Below the pieces are notes generated by a model. It ran no database searches and had not been told where the DNA came from. It was given only the letters and a program-made list of their open reading frames with translations. Both the position numbers and the translations under genes were made by a program. A DNA stretch of 64,000 nucleotides from CAZAPO01 sp044841755 (GTDB taxonomy: Bacteria > Bacteroidota > Bacteroidia > Flavobacteriales > Flavobacteriaceae), in the NCBI GenBank assembly GCA_044841755.1, contig JAXOFM010000002.1, positions 186,001-250,000 of the forward strand, written 5' to 3'. Below, one piece after another: positions 8,423 through 15,827 of this stretch. Position 1 is the first letter of the stretch; every line of letters begins with the position of its first letter.

Positions 8423-10033
8423 ATGAAGAAATTTCTTCTCTCATTATTTGCGGTCATGTTACCCTTATTTAATTATGCTCAAGAGGCTGAAGTAGGTCTC
8501 GATCAAAAAATTGATCAAGCCTTTCAACCAGTTTCTGATTTTTTTAGTAAGGTTATCTTTTTCGAAATTGCAGGAACACCATTTGTCTTAATTTTATTGG
8601 TTGGTAGTGCGGCTTTCTTTACCATTTATTTTGGTTTTCCAAACATCAGATATTTTGGAAAAGCAATTAATACGGTTAGAGGTAAATATGATGATATAGA
8701 AGGAGGAGTAGTGGCAGCAGAAACATCTATGACAGTAGATGGAGATATAAGAGATACAATTAGAGACGAGAGCGAAGAAGGAGAAGTTTCACACTTTCAG
8801 GCATTGGCAACTGCAGTTTCTGGAACTGTAGGTAACGGAAATATTGCTGGTGTTGCCCTGGCTATTGCTTTAGGAGGACCTGGAGCTACTTTCTGGATGA
8901 TTATTTGTGGTCTTTTAGGTATGTCAACAAAGTTTGTTGAGTGTACTCTTGGGGTGCAATATAGAGATGTTGGTGAAGATGGAACAGTTTATGGTGGACC
9001 AATGTATTATATCACTAAAGGACTTAAGGAAAGAGGTTTTGCTACTTTAGGTAAAATCGCTGCTGTATTCTTTGCAATATTCTGTATTGGAGGATCTTTT
9101 GGTGGAGGTAATGCAGCCCAATCTAACCAAGCAACAGTGGTGCTTAAAGATCTTTTAGGATTAGAAAGTACTGGAGCAGGATTCTGGATTGGAGTAATTA
9201 TGGCTGTAGTAGTTGGTATCATCATTATTGGAGGTATCAAGCGTATTGCTTCTGTAACTGAAAAAGTAGTGCCATTTATGGCTGTACTTTATATAGTAGC
9301 TTGTTTATACATTATCTTTAGTAATGCTTCATTTATTGATGATGCATTCGGATTAATTATACAAGAAGCATTCAACCCTAAGGCTATTGGAGTTGGTGGT
9401 GTGATTGGTGTATTGCTAGTTGGATTCCAACGTGCGGCATTCTCAAACGAAGCTGGAGCAGGTTCTGCTTCAATCGCACACTCTGCAGTAAAAACTAAGT
9501 ACTCAGCTTCTGAAGGTTTGGTAGCCTTATTAGAGCCATTTATTGATACAGTTGTTATTTGTACAATGACAGCTTTAGTAATTATCATTTTCAATTTTGG
9601 TGGAGGTGATGCTGCTATCTTCCAATATGGAGGAGATGGAACAGGTGGAGTATTAATTGATGGAATACGTTATGAAGGAGCTGGAATTACTTCACAAGCT
9701 TTTGGTAACTATATTCCTTACTCTAATGTATTCTTAACAGTAGCAGTAGTATTATTTGCGGTTTCTACAATGATCTCTTGGTCTTATTATGGATTACAAT
9801 CATGGAAGTTCCTTTTCGGAAGAGGAAAAACTGCTGATATAACCTACAAAATTTTATTTTGTGTTTTCGTAATTATTGGTGCTGCTGCAAGTATGGGATC
9901 TATTTGGGCATTCTCTGATGCAATGATCTTTGCAATGGTATTCCCTAACATGATTGGTTTATACTTCTTATTCCCAGTAGTTAAGAAACAATTAAATAGA
10001 TACTTAGATGCTATTAAGGCAAGAAAGTCTTAG
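8423..10033 (+). CDS. Alanine/glycine:cation symporter (AGCS) family protein
   Basis: Inner-membrane transporter of 536 residues and about 11 membrane helices that imports alanine or glycine with Na+ (possibly H+). Diagnostic AGCS blocks are SHFQALATAVSGTVGNGNIAG, GGPGATFWM, YGGPMYYITKG, and QRAAFSNEAGAGSASIAHS. An N-terminal MKKFLLSLFAVMLPLF leader precedes the first family helix, a common extension in Bacteroidota. The substrate assignment (Ala or Gly) comes from the family. It is followed after 19 bases by the ComEA-like gene; the terminator-like hairpin that should end this transcript lies inside that next gene. Confidence 0.95.
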   Translation: MKKFLLSLFAVMLPLFNYAQEAEVGLDQKIDQAFQPVSDFFSKVIFFEIAGTPFVLILLVGSAAFFTIYFGFPNIRYFGKAINTVRGKYDDIEGGVVAAETSMTVDGDIRDTIRDESEEGEVSHFQALATAVSGTVGNGNIAGVALAIALGGPGATFWMIICGLLGMSTKFVECTLGVQYRDVGEDGTVYGGPMYYITKGLKERGFATLGKIAAVFFAIFCIGGSFGGGNAAQSNQATVVLKDLLGLESTGAGFWIGVIMAVVVGIIIIGGIKRIASVTEKVVPFMAVLYIVACLYIIFSNASFIDDAFGLIIQEAFNPKAIGVGGVIGVLLVGFQRAAFSNEAGAGSASIAHSAVKTKYSASEGLVALLEPFIDTVVICTMTALVIIIFNFGGGDAAIFQYGGDGTGGVLIDGIRYEGAGITSQAFGNYIPYSNVFLTVAVVLFAVSTMISWSYYGLQSWKFLFGRGKTADITYKILFCVFVIIGAAASMGSIWAFSDAMIFAMVFPNMIGLYFLFPVVKKQLNRYLDAIKARKS

Positions 10034-10052
10034 TAGATAAACTTTAAAATAT

Positions 10053-10919
10053 ATGAAATCCCATTTCAAGTTCACACGAGGGCAACGAAATGGGATTTTT
10101 TTATTACTCTTCCTTATTGTTGTAGCGCAGTGTATTTATTTCTTGGTTGATTTTAGCAGCCATTCCGTTGAGGTAAATGAAGAAGAACTTGCAGTATTTA
10201 ATAAAGAAATAGATTCGCTACGTCGGGTTGAGCTTAAGGATAGAACGCCTAAGATTTATCCGTTCAATCCAAACTATATAAATGATTATAGAGGTTATAC
10301 ATTAGGAATGACCAATGAAGAGATTGATAGGTTGTTAAAGTTTAGAGGTCAAGATAAATGGATAAATTCTCCTCAACAATTTCAAGAAGTTACTGACGTG
10401 TCAGATTCTTTACTTACAGAAATTTCTCCTTATTTCAAATTCCCAGAATGGGTAGCAAAAACTGAAACTAAAAAGACTTCAAACTATAATAATAATCGAG
10501 CTAAAACATTTGAAGAAAAACTTGATTTAAATACTGCAACTGCTAATCAATTACAGCGTGTAAACGGAATAGGTAAAACACTTTCAGAAAGGATAATCAA
10601 ATTTAGAAATAGTTTTTCGGGAGGCTTTATTTCAGATATACAATTGCAAGATGTTTACGGTTTATCTCCTGAAGTGATAGAAAGACTCACAAATGAGTTT
10701 ACAGTTAAAACACCTAGACAGATTAACAAATTCAATATCAATATTGCAACTACAGAGCAGTTGGTTACTATTCAGCATATAGATTACGAGTTAGCGTACG
10801 AAATAATCAATCAAAGAACCTTGCGAGAAGGGTTTAAGTCTTTAGATGAATTGCTTAAAGTAAAGGACTTTCCTGCAGATAAATTTGAGATAATTAAGTT
10901 ATATTTGAGTCTCAAATAA
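10053..10919 (+). CDS. ComEA-like helix-hairpin-helix protein with N-terminal membrane anchor
   Basis: Protein of 288 residues with a membrane helix at about 14-33 and a periplasmic body carrying three successive helix-hairpin-helix modules (about 70-130, 155-215, 222-285). The middle one is the clearest: LDLNTATANQLQRV followed by NGIGKT (171-176). The last begins FNINIATTEQL. HhH proteins of the ComEA type bind double-stranded DNA, in competent bacteria during uptake; whether this one does so is unknown. Codons 2-17 contain a perfect inverted repeat followed by seven T (see the hairpin entry). Confidence 0.85.
   Translation: MKSHFKFTRGQRNGIFLLLFLIVVAQCIYFLVDFSSHSVEVNEEELAVFNKEIDSLRRVELKDRTPKIYPFNPNYINDYRGYTLGMTNEEIDRLLKFRGQDKWINSPQQFQEVTDVSDSLLTEISPYFKFPEWVAKTETKKTSNYNNNRAKTFEEKLDLNTATANQLQRVNGIGKTLSERIIKFRNSFSGGFISDIQLQDVYGLSPEVIERLTNEFTVKTPRQINKFNINIATTEQLVTIQHIDYELAYEIINQRTLREGFKSLDELLKVKDFPADKFEIIKLYLSLK
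10056..10102 (+). terminator. Terminator-shaped hairpin inside the ComEA-like coding start
   Basis: A perfect 12-bp stem (10056-10067 with 10087-10098), 19-base loop, then T at 10096-10102. It has all the features of an intrinsic terminator and lies 22 bases after the symporter stop codon, but it is entirely within codons 2-17 of the next gene. It could terminate the symporter transcript unless ribosomes initiate on the next gene. The loop is longer than ideal. Confidence 0.5.
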
Positions 10920-10934
10920 AATTGTTAATTGCAC

Positions 10935-12074
10935 ATGAATTTTGATTATACAGAAGAACAATTACTCATTGCAGCTTCTGCTAGAGACTTCGCAGAACAA
11001 TACATCAGACCAAATGTAATGGAATGGGATGAAGCTCAAGTTTTTCCAGTGGAACTTTTTAAGAAAGCCGGAGAAATGGGTTTTATGGGTGTATTTGTTG
11101 ATGAGAAATACGGAGGTTCTGGTCTAGGATATCATGAGTATATAGCTATCATTGAAGAGATATCAAAAGTTGACCCTTCTATAGGGTTGTCTGTAGCTGC
11201 ACACAACTCTCTATGTACAGGGCATATCTATTACTTTGGGAATGAAACTCAAAAGCAAAAGTGGTTACCAAAACTAGCTTCAGCTGAATGGATAGGAGCA
11301 TGGGGATTAACAGAACATAATACTGGTAGTGATGCAGGTGGAATGAATACAACCGCTGTAAAAGATGGTGACTATTATGTTATTAATGGAGCAAAAAACT
11401 TCATTACGCATGGTAAGAGTGCTGATGTTGCTGTGGTTATTGCTCGTACAGGAGAAAAAGGGGATAAAAGAGGAATGTCTGCTTTTGTTATTGAAAAGGG
11501 AACTCCTGGTTTTACTTCAGGAAAGAAAGAAGATAAATTAGGAATGCGAGCTAGTGAAACTACAGAATTGGTTTTTGACAACTGTCGTGTTCATAAAGAC
11601 AATATGTTAGGAAACGAAGGTGAAGGTTTTGTACAATCATTGCAAGTATTGGATGGTGGTCGTATTTCTATAGGTGCTTTATCTTTAGGTATTGCAAAAG
11701 GCGCTTACAATGCTTCGATTAAATATTCAAAAGAACGTCATCAGTTTGGGAAACCTATTTCGAGTTTTCAAGGTATTTCTTTTAAATTGGCAGATATGGC
11801 TACCCAAATAGAAGCTGCCGAATTATTACTTCATAAAGCAGCTTCTAAGAAGAATTCAGGTGAGCGTATGACGAAGCTAGGAGCTATGGCAAAAATGTTT
11901 GCCAGTGAAATGTGTGTGAGTGTTGCTAACGAAGCTGTTCAAATACATGGAGGTTATGGTTATACTAAAGAGTTTCCTGTAGAGAAATTTTATCGTGACG
12001 CTAAGCTTTGTACCATAGGAGAAGGAACAACAGAAATCCAGAAATTAGTCATAGCGCGAAATATTTTAAAATAA
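10935..12074 (+). CDS. Acyl-CoA dehydrogenase
   Basis: FAD-dependent enzyme of 379 residues that introduces the alpha-beta double bond in acyl-CoA during beta-oxidation or branched-chain amino acid breakdown. N-terminal helical domain (1-120), beta domain with WGLTEHNTGSDAGG, and C-terminal helical domain ending FYRDAKLCTIGEGTTEIQKLVIARNIL. The glutamate in GEGT sits where short-chain dehydrogenases carry their catalytic base, which suggests a short-chain substrate. IHGGYGYTKEFPVEK is the usual FAD-contact segment. Start chosen at ATG 10935 rather than the TTG at 10929. An electron-transfer flavoprotein must be encoded elsewhere. Confidence 0.95.
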   Translation: MNFDYTEEQLLIAASARDFAEQYIRPNVMEWDEAQVFPVELFKKAGEMGFMGVFVDEKYGGSGLGYHEYIAIIEEISKVDPSIGLSVAAHNSLCTGHIYYFGNETQKQKWLPKLASAEWIGAWGLTEHNTGSDAGGMNTTAVKDGDYYVINGAKNFITHGKSADVAVVIARTGEKGDKRGMSAFVIEKGTPGFTSGKKEDKLGMRASETTELVFDNCRVHKDNMLGNEGEGFVQSLQVLDGGRISIGALSLGIAKGAYNASIKYSKERHQFGKPISSFQGISFKLADMATQIEAAELLLHKAASKKNSGERMTKLGAMAKMFASEMCVSVANEAVQIHGGYGYTKEFPVEKFYRDAKLCTIGEGTTEIQKLVIARNILK

Positions 12075-12086
12075 TTTCGAATTGTA

Positions 12087-12116
12087 TTTGAAATTTTAGA
12101 ATTAGTACTATCTTTG
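12087..12116 (+). promoter_or_regulatory. Promoter of rpsU
   Basis: TTTG (12087-12090), 18-base spacer, TATCTTTG (12109-12116): a near-ideal Bacteroidota housekeeping promoter. The bases that follow, CAGTCC, are identical to those after the tRNA-operon promoter at 13727, so transcription probably starts in the same local sequence. Confidence 0.85.
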
Positions 12117-12135
12117 CAGTCCGAAATTCTAAAAG

Positions 12136-12144
12136 AGAGGAGGT
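12136..12144 (+). promoter_or_regulatory. Strong Shine-Dalgarno sequence of rpsU
   Basis: AGAGGAGGT ends 9 bases before the rpsU ATG. I saw no comparably strong SD at the other starts I inspected in this window. In Flavobacterium johnsoniae the anti-SD of 16S rRNA is occluded with help from bS21, and the strong SD on rpsU is proposed to let ribosomes lacking bS21 translate it preferentially. The same autoregulation is expected here. Confidence 0.85.
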
Positions 12145-12153
12145 TAAGCAACT

Positions 12154-12348
12154 ATGTTAATTATACCAATAAAAGAAGGAGAAAATATAGATAGAGCGCT
12201 AAAGCGTTTCAAGCGTAAGTTTGATAAAACTGGTACTAAAAGAGCATTACAATCGCGTAAGCAATTTGTGAAGCCTTCAGTAAAGCGTAGAGCTGAAATT
12301 CAAAAAGCACAATATATTCAGCGCTTAAGAGATTCAGAAGAAATCTAA
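12154..12348 (+). CDS. rpsU: 30S ribosomal protein bS21
   Basis: Small basic protein of 64 residues of the 30S platform, near the 3' end of 16S rRNA. MLIIPIKEGENIDRALKRFKRKF is the usual bacteroidotal N-terminus, followed by a Lys/Arg-rich helix. In this phylum bS21 helps sequester the anti-Shine-Dalgarno sequence. The gene has its own promoter at 12087, an unusually strong SD and its own terminator at 12371, so it is probably monocistronic with autogenous translational control. Confidence 0.98.
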   Translation: MLIIPIKEGENIDRALKRFKRKFDKTGTKRALQSRKQFVKPSVKRRAEIQKAQYIQRLRDSEEI

Positions 12349-12370
12349 AAGCTGAAAAATCTAATATTAG

Positions 12371-12400
12371 AAACCCATAACGAAAGTTGTGGGTTTTTTT
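12371..12400 (+). terminator. Intrinsic terminator of rpsU
   Basis: Eleven-pair stem (12371-12381 with 12386-12396, one T-G pair), GAAA loop, seven T at 12394-12400. Confidence 0.93.
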
Positions 12401-12461
12401 ATTTTTAATAGTTATTACTCATAAAGTTTTCTATTTTTATATTACCTACTATTAATAATGT

Positions 12462-13349
12462 ATGTCATTTAGCTCCTTTAAAGATTATCTAACCCTAGAA
12501 AAAAAGTACTCAGCTCATACAGTTGGTGCTTATTTGAAAGATCTTGAAAGCTTTTGGATTTTTAATGAAGAGAATTTCTCAGAAAAAAATATTAATAAGG
12601 TAAACTATTCGCAAATTAGAAGTTGGATTATTTACTTAGTTGATTCAGGAATATCTAACAGAACCATTAATAGAAAGATATCATCATTAAATTCATATTT
12701 TAAATTTTTACTGAAGATAGAGGATATAAAAGTTAATCCACTTAGTAAACACAAAGCGCTTAAAGTAAGTAAGAAAGTGCAAATCCCATTTTCACCAAGA
12801 GAAGTCTCACAAGTTTTGGATGATTTTAATTTCGACAACTCCTTTGAAGGAATTAGGGACAAACTAATTATAGAGCTTTTTTATTCAACAGGAATTAGAC
12901 GTATAGAATTGGTTCAATTAAAGATGTCGGATCTCGATATAACAAGAAAGACACTCAAAGTTTTGGGTAAAAGAAATAAGGAACGATTAATACCTTTAAT
13001 AGACGCAGTAATACAAACAACACGAACTTATTTGGAGACGCGTAATGATCTTGAGAAAATAAATGATAAAGAGGTGTTGTTTTTAACTAAAAAAGGGGAC
13101 AAAATATATGAAACACTTGTTTACCGAGTTATAAATAATTATTTTAGTAAGGCATCGACTAAGGTTAAAAAGAGTCCGCATATATTACGTCATTCATTTG
13201 CTACTCATTTACTTAATCAAGGAGCGGATTTAAATGCTGTAAAAGAATTACTTGGACATTCAAGTTTAGCAGCTACACAAGTTTATACTCATAATAGTAT
13301 AGCTGAATTAAAAAAAGTGTACGCTAAATCGCATCCAAGAAATAAATAA
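12462..13349 (+). CDS. xerC: XerC/XerD-type tyrosine recombinase
   Basis: Site-specific recombinase of 295 residues: N-terminal SAM-like core-binding domain (1-90) and catalytic domain (105-295). Catalytic residues are visible: first Arg in STGIRRIELV, Lys in LGKRNKERLIPL, HxxR in HILRHSFATHLL, His in LLGHSSLAATQ and the nucleophile in VYTH. Length and lack of accessory domains fit the cellular Xer family, which resolves chromosome dimers at dif, rather than a phage integrase. Its place between rpsU and hpf/raiA in a housekeeping region agrees. XerC rather than XerD is an inference; there may be a second Xer gene elsewhere. Confidence 0.85.
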   Translation: MSFSSFKDYLTLEKKYSAHTVGAYLKDLESFWIFNEENFSEKNINKVNYSQIRSWIIYLVDSGISNRTINRKISSLNSYFKFLLKIEDIKVNPLSKHKALKVSKKVQIPFSPREVSQVLDDFNFDNSFEGIRDKLIIELFYSTGIRRIELVQLKMSDLDITRKTLKVLGKRNKERLIPLIDAVIQTTRTYLETRNDLEKINDKEVLFLTKKGDKIYETLVYRVINNYFSKASTKVKKSPHILRHSFATHLLNQGADLNAVKELLGHSSLAATQVYTHNSIAELKKVYAKSHPRNK

Positions 13350-13380
13350 TAAAAGGATTGTCTAACCAAAATGAAGAACT

Positions 13381-13683
13381 ATGAAAGTAAACACACAGTC
13401 AGTAAACTTCAATGCCGACCAAAAGTTAATAGATTTCATTCAACGTAGAATGGATAAGTTAGAACAATATTACGACAAGGTTATTAAATCTGATGTATTT
13501 TTAAAAGTTGAAAATACAAGCGATAAAGAGAATAAAATATTTGAAGCACATCTAAGCGTTCCAGGCGATCGATTTGTAGTGAAGAAAGTTTGTAAAACCT
13601 TTGAAGAGGGAGCAGATTCTGCTGCGAGTTCGTTAGAAAGACAGCTTAAAAAACGTAAAGAAAAATTAAGAACATATTTATAA
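13381..13683 (+). CDS. raiA: Ribosome hibernation-promoting factor, short HPF/YfiA type
   Basis: A 100-residue protein of the HPF/RaiA (YfiA) family that binds the 30S decoding region in stationary phase and blocks mRNA and tRNA binding. It has the family alternation of helices and strands: FNADQKLIDFIQRRMDKLEQYYDKV, a VFLKVEN strand, an EAHLSVPGDRFVVKK strand pair and a C-terminal basic helix LERQLKKRKEKL. It lacks the dimerisation domain of long HPF. It starts 31 bases after the recombinase gene and precedes the tRNA-tuf operon, a translation-related neighbourhood. Confidence 0.93.
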   Translation: MKVNTQSVNFNADQKLIDFIQRRMDKLEQYYDKVIKSDVFLKVENTSDKENKIFEAHLSVPGDRFVVKKVCKTFEEGADSAASSLERQLKKRKEKLRTYL

Positions 13684-13705
13684 CGAAAATTTCTTAAAAA
13701 ATGTT

Positions 13706-13734
13706 TTGAATAATTAAAAATATACATACATTTG
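13706..13734 (+). promoter_or_regulatory. Promoter of the tRNA-tuf operon
   Basis: TTG of a TTTTG run (13706-13708), 18-base spacer, TACATTTG (13727-13734), a strong match to the Bacteroidota consensus. It is followed by CAGTCC, as at rpsU. About 50 bases of leader precede the first tRNA. Confidence 0.85.
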
Positions 13735-13784
13735 CAGTCCGTTAGAAATAGCGGGCTTTTTTATTGTGTAAAAAGGTGAAAAAA

Positions 13785-13858
13785 GCCGATATAGCTCAGC
13801 TGGCTAGAGCAGCTGATTTGTAATCAGCAGGTCGTGGGTTCGAGTCCCTCTATCGGCT
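13785..13858 (+). tRNA. tRNA-Thr (anticodon UGU)
   Basis: A 74-base cloverleaf: acceptor GCCGATA pairs perfectly with TATCGGC, anticodon stem CTGAT/ATCAG with loop TTTGTAA, T arm GGTTCGAGTCC. The 3' CCA is not encoded. First of four tRNAs ahead of tuf. Confidence 0.97.
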
Positions 13859-13894
13859 CAAAGTTCTTTAAAAGACTGATGATTTTATAAAATT

Positions 13895-13977
13895 GGGGAG
13901 ATACTCAAGCGGCCAACGAGGACGGACTGTAACTCCGTTGTCTTTCGACTTCGCAGGTTCGAATCCTGCTCTCCCCA
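13895..13977 (+). tRNA. tRNA-Tyr (anticodon GUA)
   Basis: An 83-base class II tRNA with a long variable arm: acceptor GGGGAGA/TCTCCCC, anticodon stem ACGGA/TCCGT with loop CTGTAAC, T arm GGTTCGAATCC. Confidence 0.97.
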
Positions 13978-14004
13978 CTTTTTATACGTTTTTAAAGAAA
14001 AATT

Positions 14005-14077
14005 GCGGGAGTAGCTCAGTTGGTAGAGCGTCAGCCTTCCAAGCTGAATGTCGCCGGTTCGAACCCGGTCTCCCGCT
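14005..14077 (+). tRNA. tRNA-Gly (anticodon UCC)
   Basis: A 73-base cloverleaf: acceptor GCGGGAG/CTCCCGC, anticodon stem CAGC/GCTG around loop CTTCCAA, T arm GGTTCGAACCC. It lies 27 bases after tRNA-Tyr. Confidence 0.97.
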
Positions 14078-14144
14078 CTAAAATTTACGAGTTATGATGA
14101 GCGATTTCGATCGTAAATCTTAAATCGGCAATCGTAAATGAAAA

Positions 14145-14216
14145 GCCGGTGTAGCTCAGGGGTAGAGCGTTTCCTTGGTAAGGAAGAGGTCACGGGTTCA
14201 AATCCCGTCATTGGCT
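14145..14216 (+). tRNA. tRNA-Thr (anticodon GGU)
   Basis: A 72-base cloverleaf: acceptor GCCGGTG/CATTGGC with two G-U pairs, anticodon loop TTGGTAA, T arm GGTTCAAATCC. Last tRNA before tuf. Confidence 0.96.
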
Positions 14217-14277
14217 CTACATAAAGATAAAATTAGAACACTAATATTATTATATAACTAAGATTAAATTTTAAATC

Positions 14278-15465
14278 ATGGCAAAGGAAACTTTTGATCG
14301 TTCCAAACCGCACTTAAATATAGGTACAATTGGACATGTTGATCACGGTAAAACTACTTTAACCGCTGCTATTACTACAGTATTAGCTAACGCTGGATTA
14401 TCTGAAAAAAGAGATTTCGATACTATCGATAACGCTCCAGAAGAAAAAGAAAGAGGTATTACAATTAATACATCTCACGTAGAATACGCAACAGCTAATC
14501 GTCACTACGCTCACGTTGACTGTCCAGGTCACGCCGATTACGTAAAGAACATGGTAACTGGTGCTGCGCAAATGGATGGAGCTATCTTAGTAGTTGCTGC
14601 TACTGATGGTCCTATGCCACAAACTCGTGAGCATATCTTGTTAGGTCGTCAGGTTGGTGTTCCTCGTATTGTTGTATTCATGAACAAAGTGGATATGGTA
14701 GACGATGAGGAATTATTAGAGCTTGTAGAAATGGAAATCAGAGATCTTCTGTCTTTCTATGAGTATGATGGTGATAATGGACCTGTTATTGCTGGTTCTG
14801 CTTTAGGAGCTTTAAATGGTGAGCAAAAATGGGTAGATACAGTTATGGAGCTTATGGATGCTGTTGATTCTTGGATCGAGTTGCCAAAGCGTGATGTAGA
14901 TAAAGATTTCTTAATGCCAATCGAGGATGTATTCTCTATTACAGGTCGTGGTACGGTAGCAACTGGTCGTATTGAAACTGGTGTTGCTAACACAGGTGAT
15001 CCTGTAGATATTATTGGTATGGGAGCTGAAAAATTAACTTCTACTATTACAGGAGTTGAGATGTTCCGTAAGATTCTTGATAGAGGTGAAGCAGGGGATA
15101 ACGTAGGTATCCTATTAAGAGGTATTGATAAAACTGATATAAAGAGAGGTATGGTAATCTGTAAGCCAGGTTCTGTAACTCCACATGCTAAATTTAAAGC
15201 TGAGGTTTATATCCTTAAGAAAGAAGAAGGTGGTCGTCACACACCATTCCATAACAACTACCGTCCACAGTTCTACGTACGTACAACTGATGTAACTGGT
15301 AATATCAACTTACCTGATGGAGTTGAGATGGTAATGCCTGGTGATAACTTAACAATCACTGTAGACTTACACCAAGCAATCGCATTAAATATGGGATTAC
15401 GTTTTGCAATCCGTGAAGGAGGTAGAACAGTAGGTGCTGGTCAGGTAACTGAGATTTTAGACTAG
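14278..15465 (+). CDS. tuf: Elongation factor Tu
   Basis: GTPase of 395 residues that delivers aminoacyl-tRNA to the ribosomal A site. G1 GHVDHGKTT (19-27), switch region RGITINTSHVEY, G3 DCPGHADY, G4 NKVD, then beta-barrel domains 2 and 3 ending GRTVGAGQVTEIL. It lies directly behind the four tRNAs and should be part of the same transcript from 13706. A hairpin at 15488 follows and precedes tRNA-Trp. It is the only tuf gene in the window. Confidence 0.99.
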   Translation: MAKETFDRSKPHLNIGTIGHVDHGKTTLTAAITTVLANAGLSEKRDFDTIDNAPEEKERGITINTSHVEYATANRHYAHVDCPGHADYVKNMVTGAAQMDGAILVVAATDGPMPQTREHILLGRQVGVPRIVVFMNKVDMVDDEELLELVEMEIRDLLSFYEYDGDNGPVIAGSALGALNGEQKWVDTVMELMDAVDSWIELPKRDVDKDFLMPIEDVFSITGRGTVATGRIETGVANTGDPVDIIGMGAEKLTSTITGVEMFRKILDRGEAGDNVGILLRGIDKTDIKRGMVICKPGSVTPHAKFKAEVYILKKEEGGRHTPFHNNYRPQFYVRTTDVTGNINLPDGVEMVMPGDNLTITVDLHQAIALNMGLRFAIREGGRTVGAGQVTEILD

Positions 15466-15487
15466 TAAAAGTTTATAATTTATAGAG

Positions 15488-15519
15488 TTAAGGTATTCCG
15501 TTTTTTCGGAATGCCTTGA
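15488..15519 (+). terminator. Hairpin after tuf
   Basis: Stem of at least 11 pairs (15490-15500 with 15507-15517, one T-G pair) around a TTTTTT loop. The downstream tract GACTTGTATTT is T-poor, so it may be a partial terminator or processing site rather than a full stop between tuf and tRNA-Trp. Confidence 0.6.
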
Positions 15520-15528
15520 CTTGTATTT

Positions 15529-15601
15529 ACGGGTTTAGCTCAGTTGGTAGAGCACTGGTCTCCAAAACCAGGTGTCGGGAGTTCGAGTCTCTCAACCCGT
15601 G
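15529..15601 (+). tRNA. tRNA-Trp (anticodon CCA)
   Basis: A 73-base cloverleaf: acceptor ACGGGTT/AACCCGT, anticodon stem CTGGT/ACCAG with loop CTCCAAA, T arm GAGTTCGAGTCTC. It sits 16 bases before secE, a placement shared with many bacteria. Confidence 0.97.
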
Positions 15602-15617
15602 CAAAAAACAATAACAA

Positions 15618-15809
15618 ATGGCAGGAATAGTAACATATATAAAGGAATCGTTTGAAGAGCTTAAAAATCATGTAAGCTGGACACCTTGGTCTGAAGCACA
15701 AAGTTTAACTGTGTTAGTGGCTGTGTTTTCAATCATTTTTTCATTAGCTATTTGGGGAGTTGATACTGTATTTAGTAGAGTTATCAAGGCATATTTTGCT
15801 TGGATCTAA
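15618..15809 (+). CDS. secE: Preprotein translocase subunit SecE
   Basis: A 63-residue single-span membrane protein of the SecYEG channel. It has the conserved amphipathic segment SFEELKNHVSWTPWSEAQ followed by one membrane helix (about 30-55). This is the short one-helix form common outside enterobacteria. It lies between tRNA-Trp and nusG as in most bacteria and is co-transcribed with nusG 18 bases downstream. Confidence 0.96.
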   Translation: MAGIVTYIKESFEELKNHVSWTPWSEAQSLTVLVAVFSIIFSLAIWGVDTVFSRVIKAYFAWI

Positions 15810-15827
15810 TAAAACATTTTTGGGGAA

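Noticed and set aside
12462..13349. Tyrosine recombinase as a sign of an integrated phage or island, with the nearby tRNAs as attachment sites
   Set aside because: It lies among housekeeping genes, has the size of cellular Xer proteins, the tRNAs are intact, and no direct repeat or phage gene was seen.
13893..14081. A 62-codon open frame across the tRNA cluster
   Set aside because: It runs through tRNA-Tyr and tRNA-Gly, whose cloverleaves are complete; it is a shadow of RNA genes.
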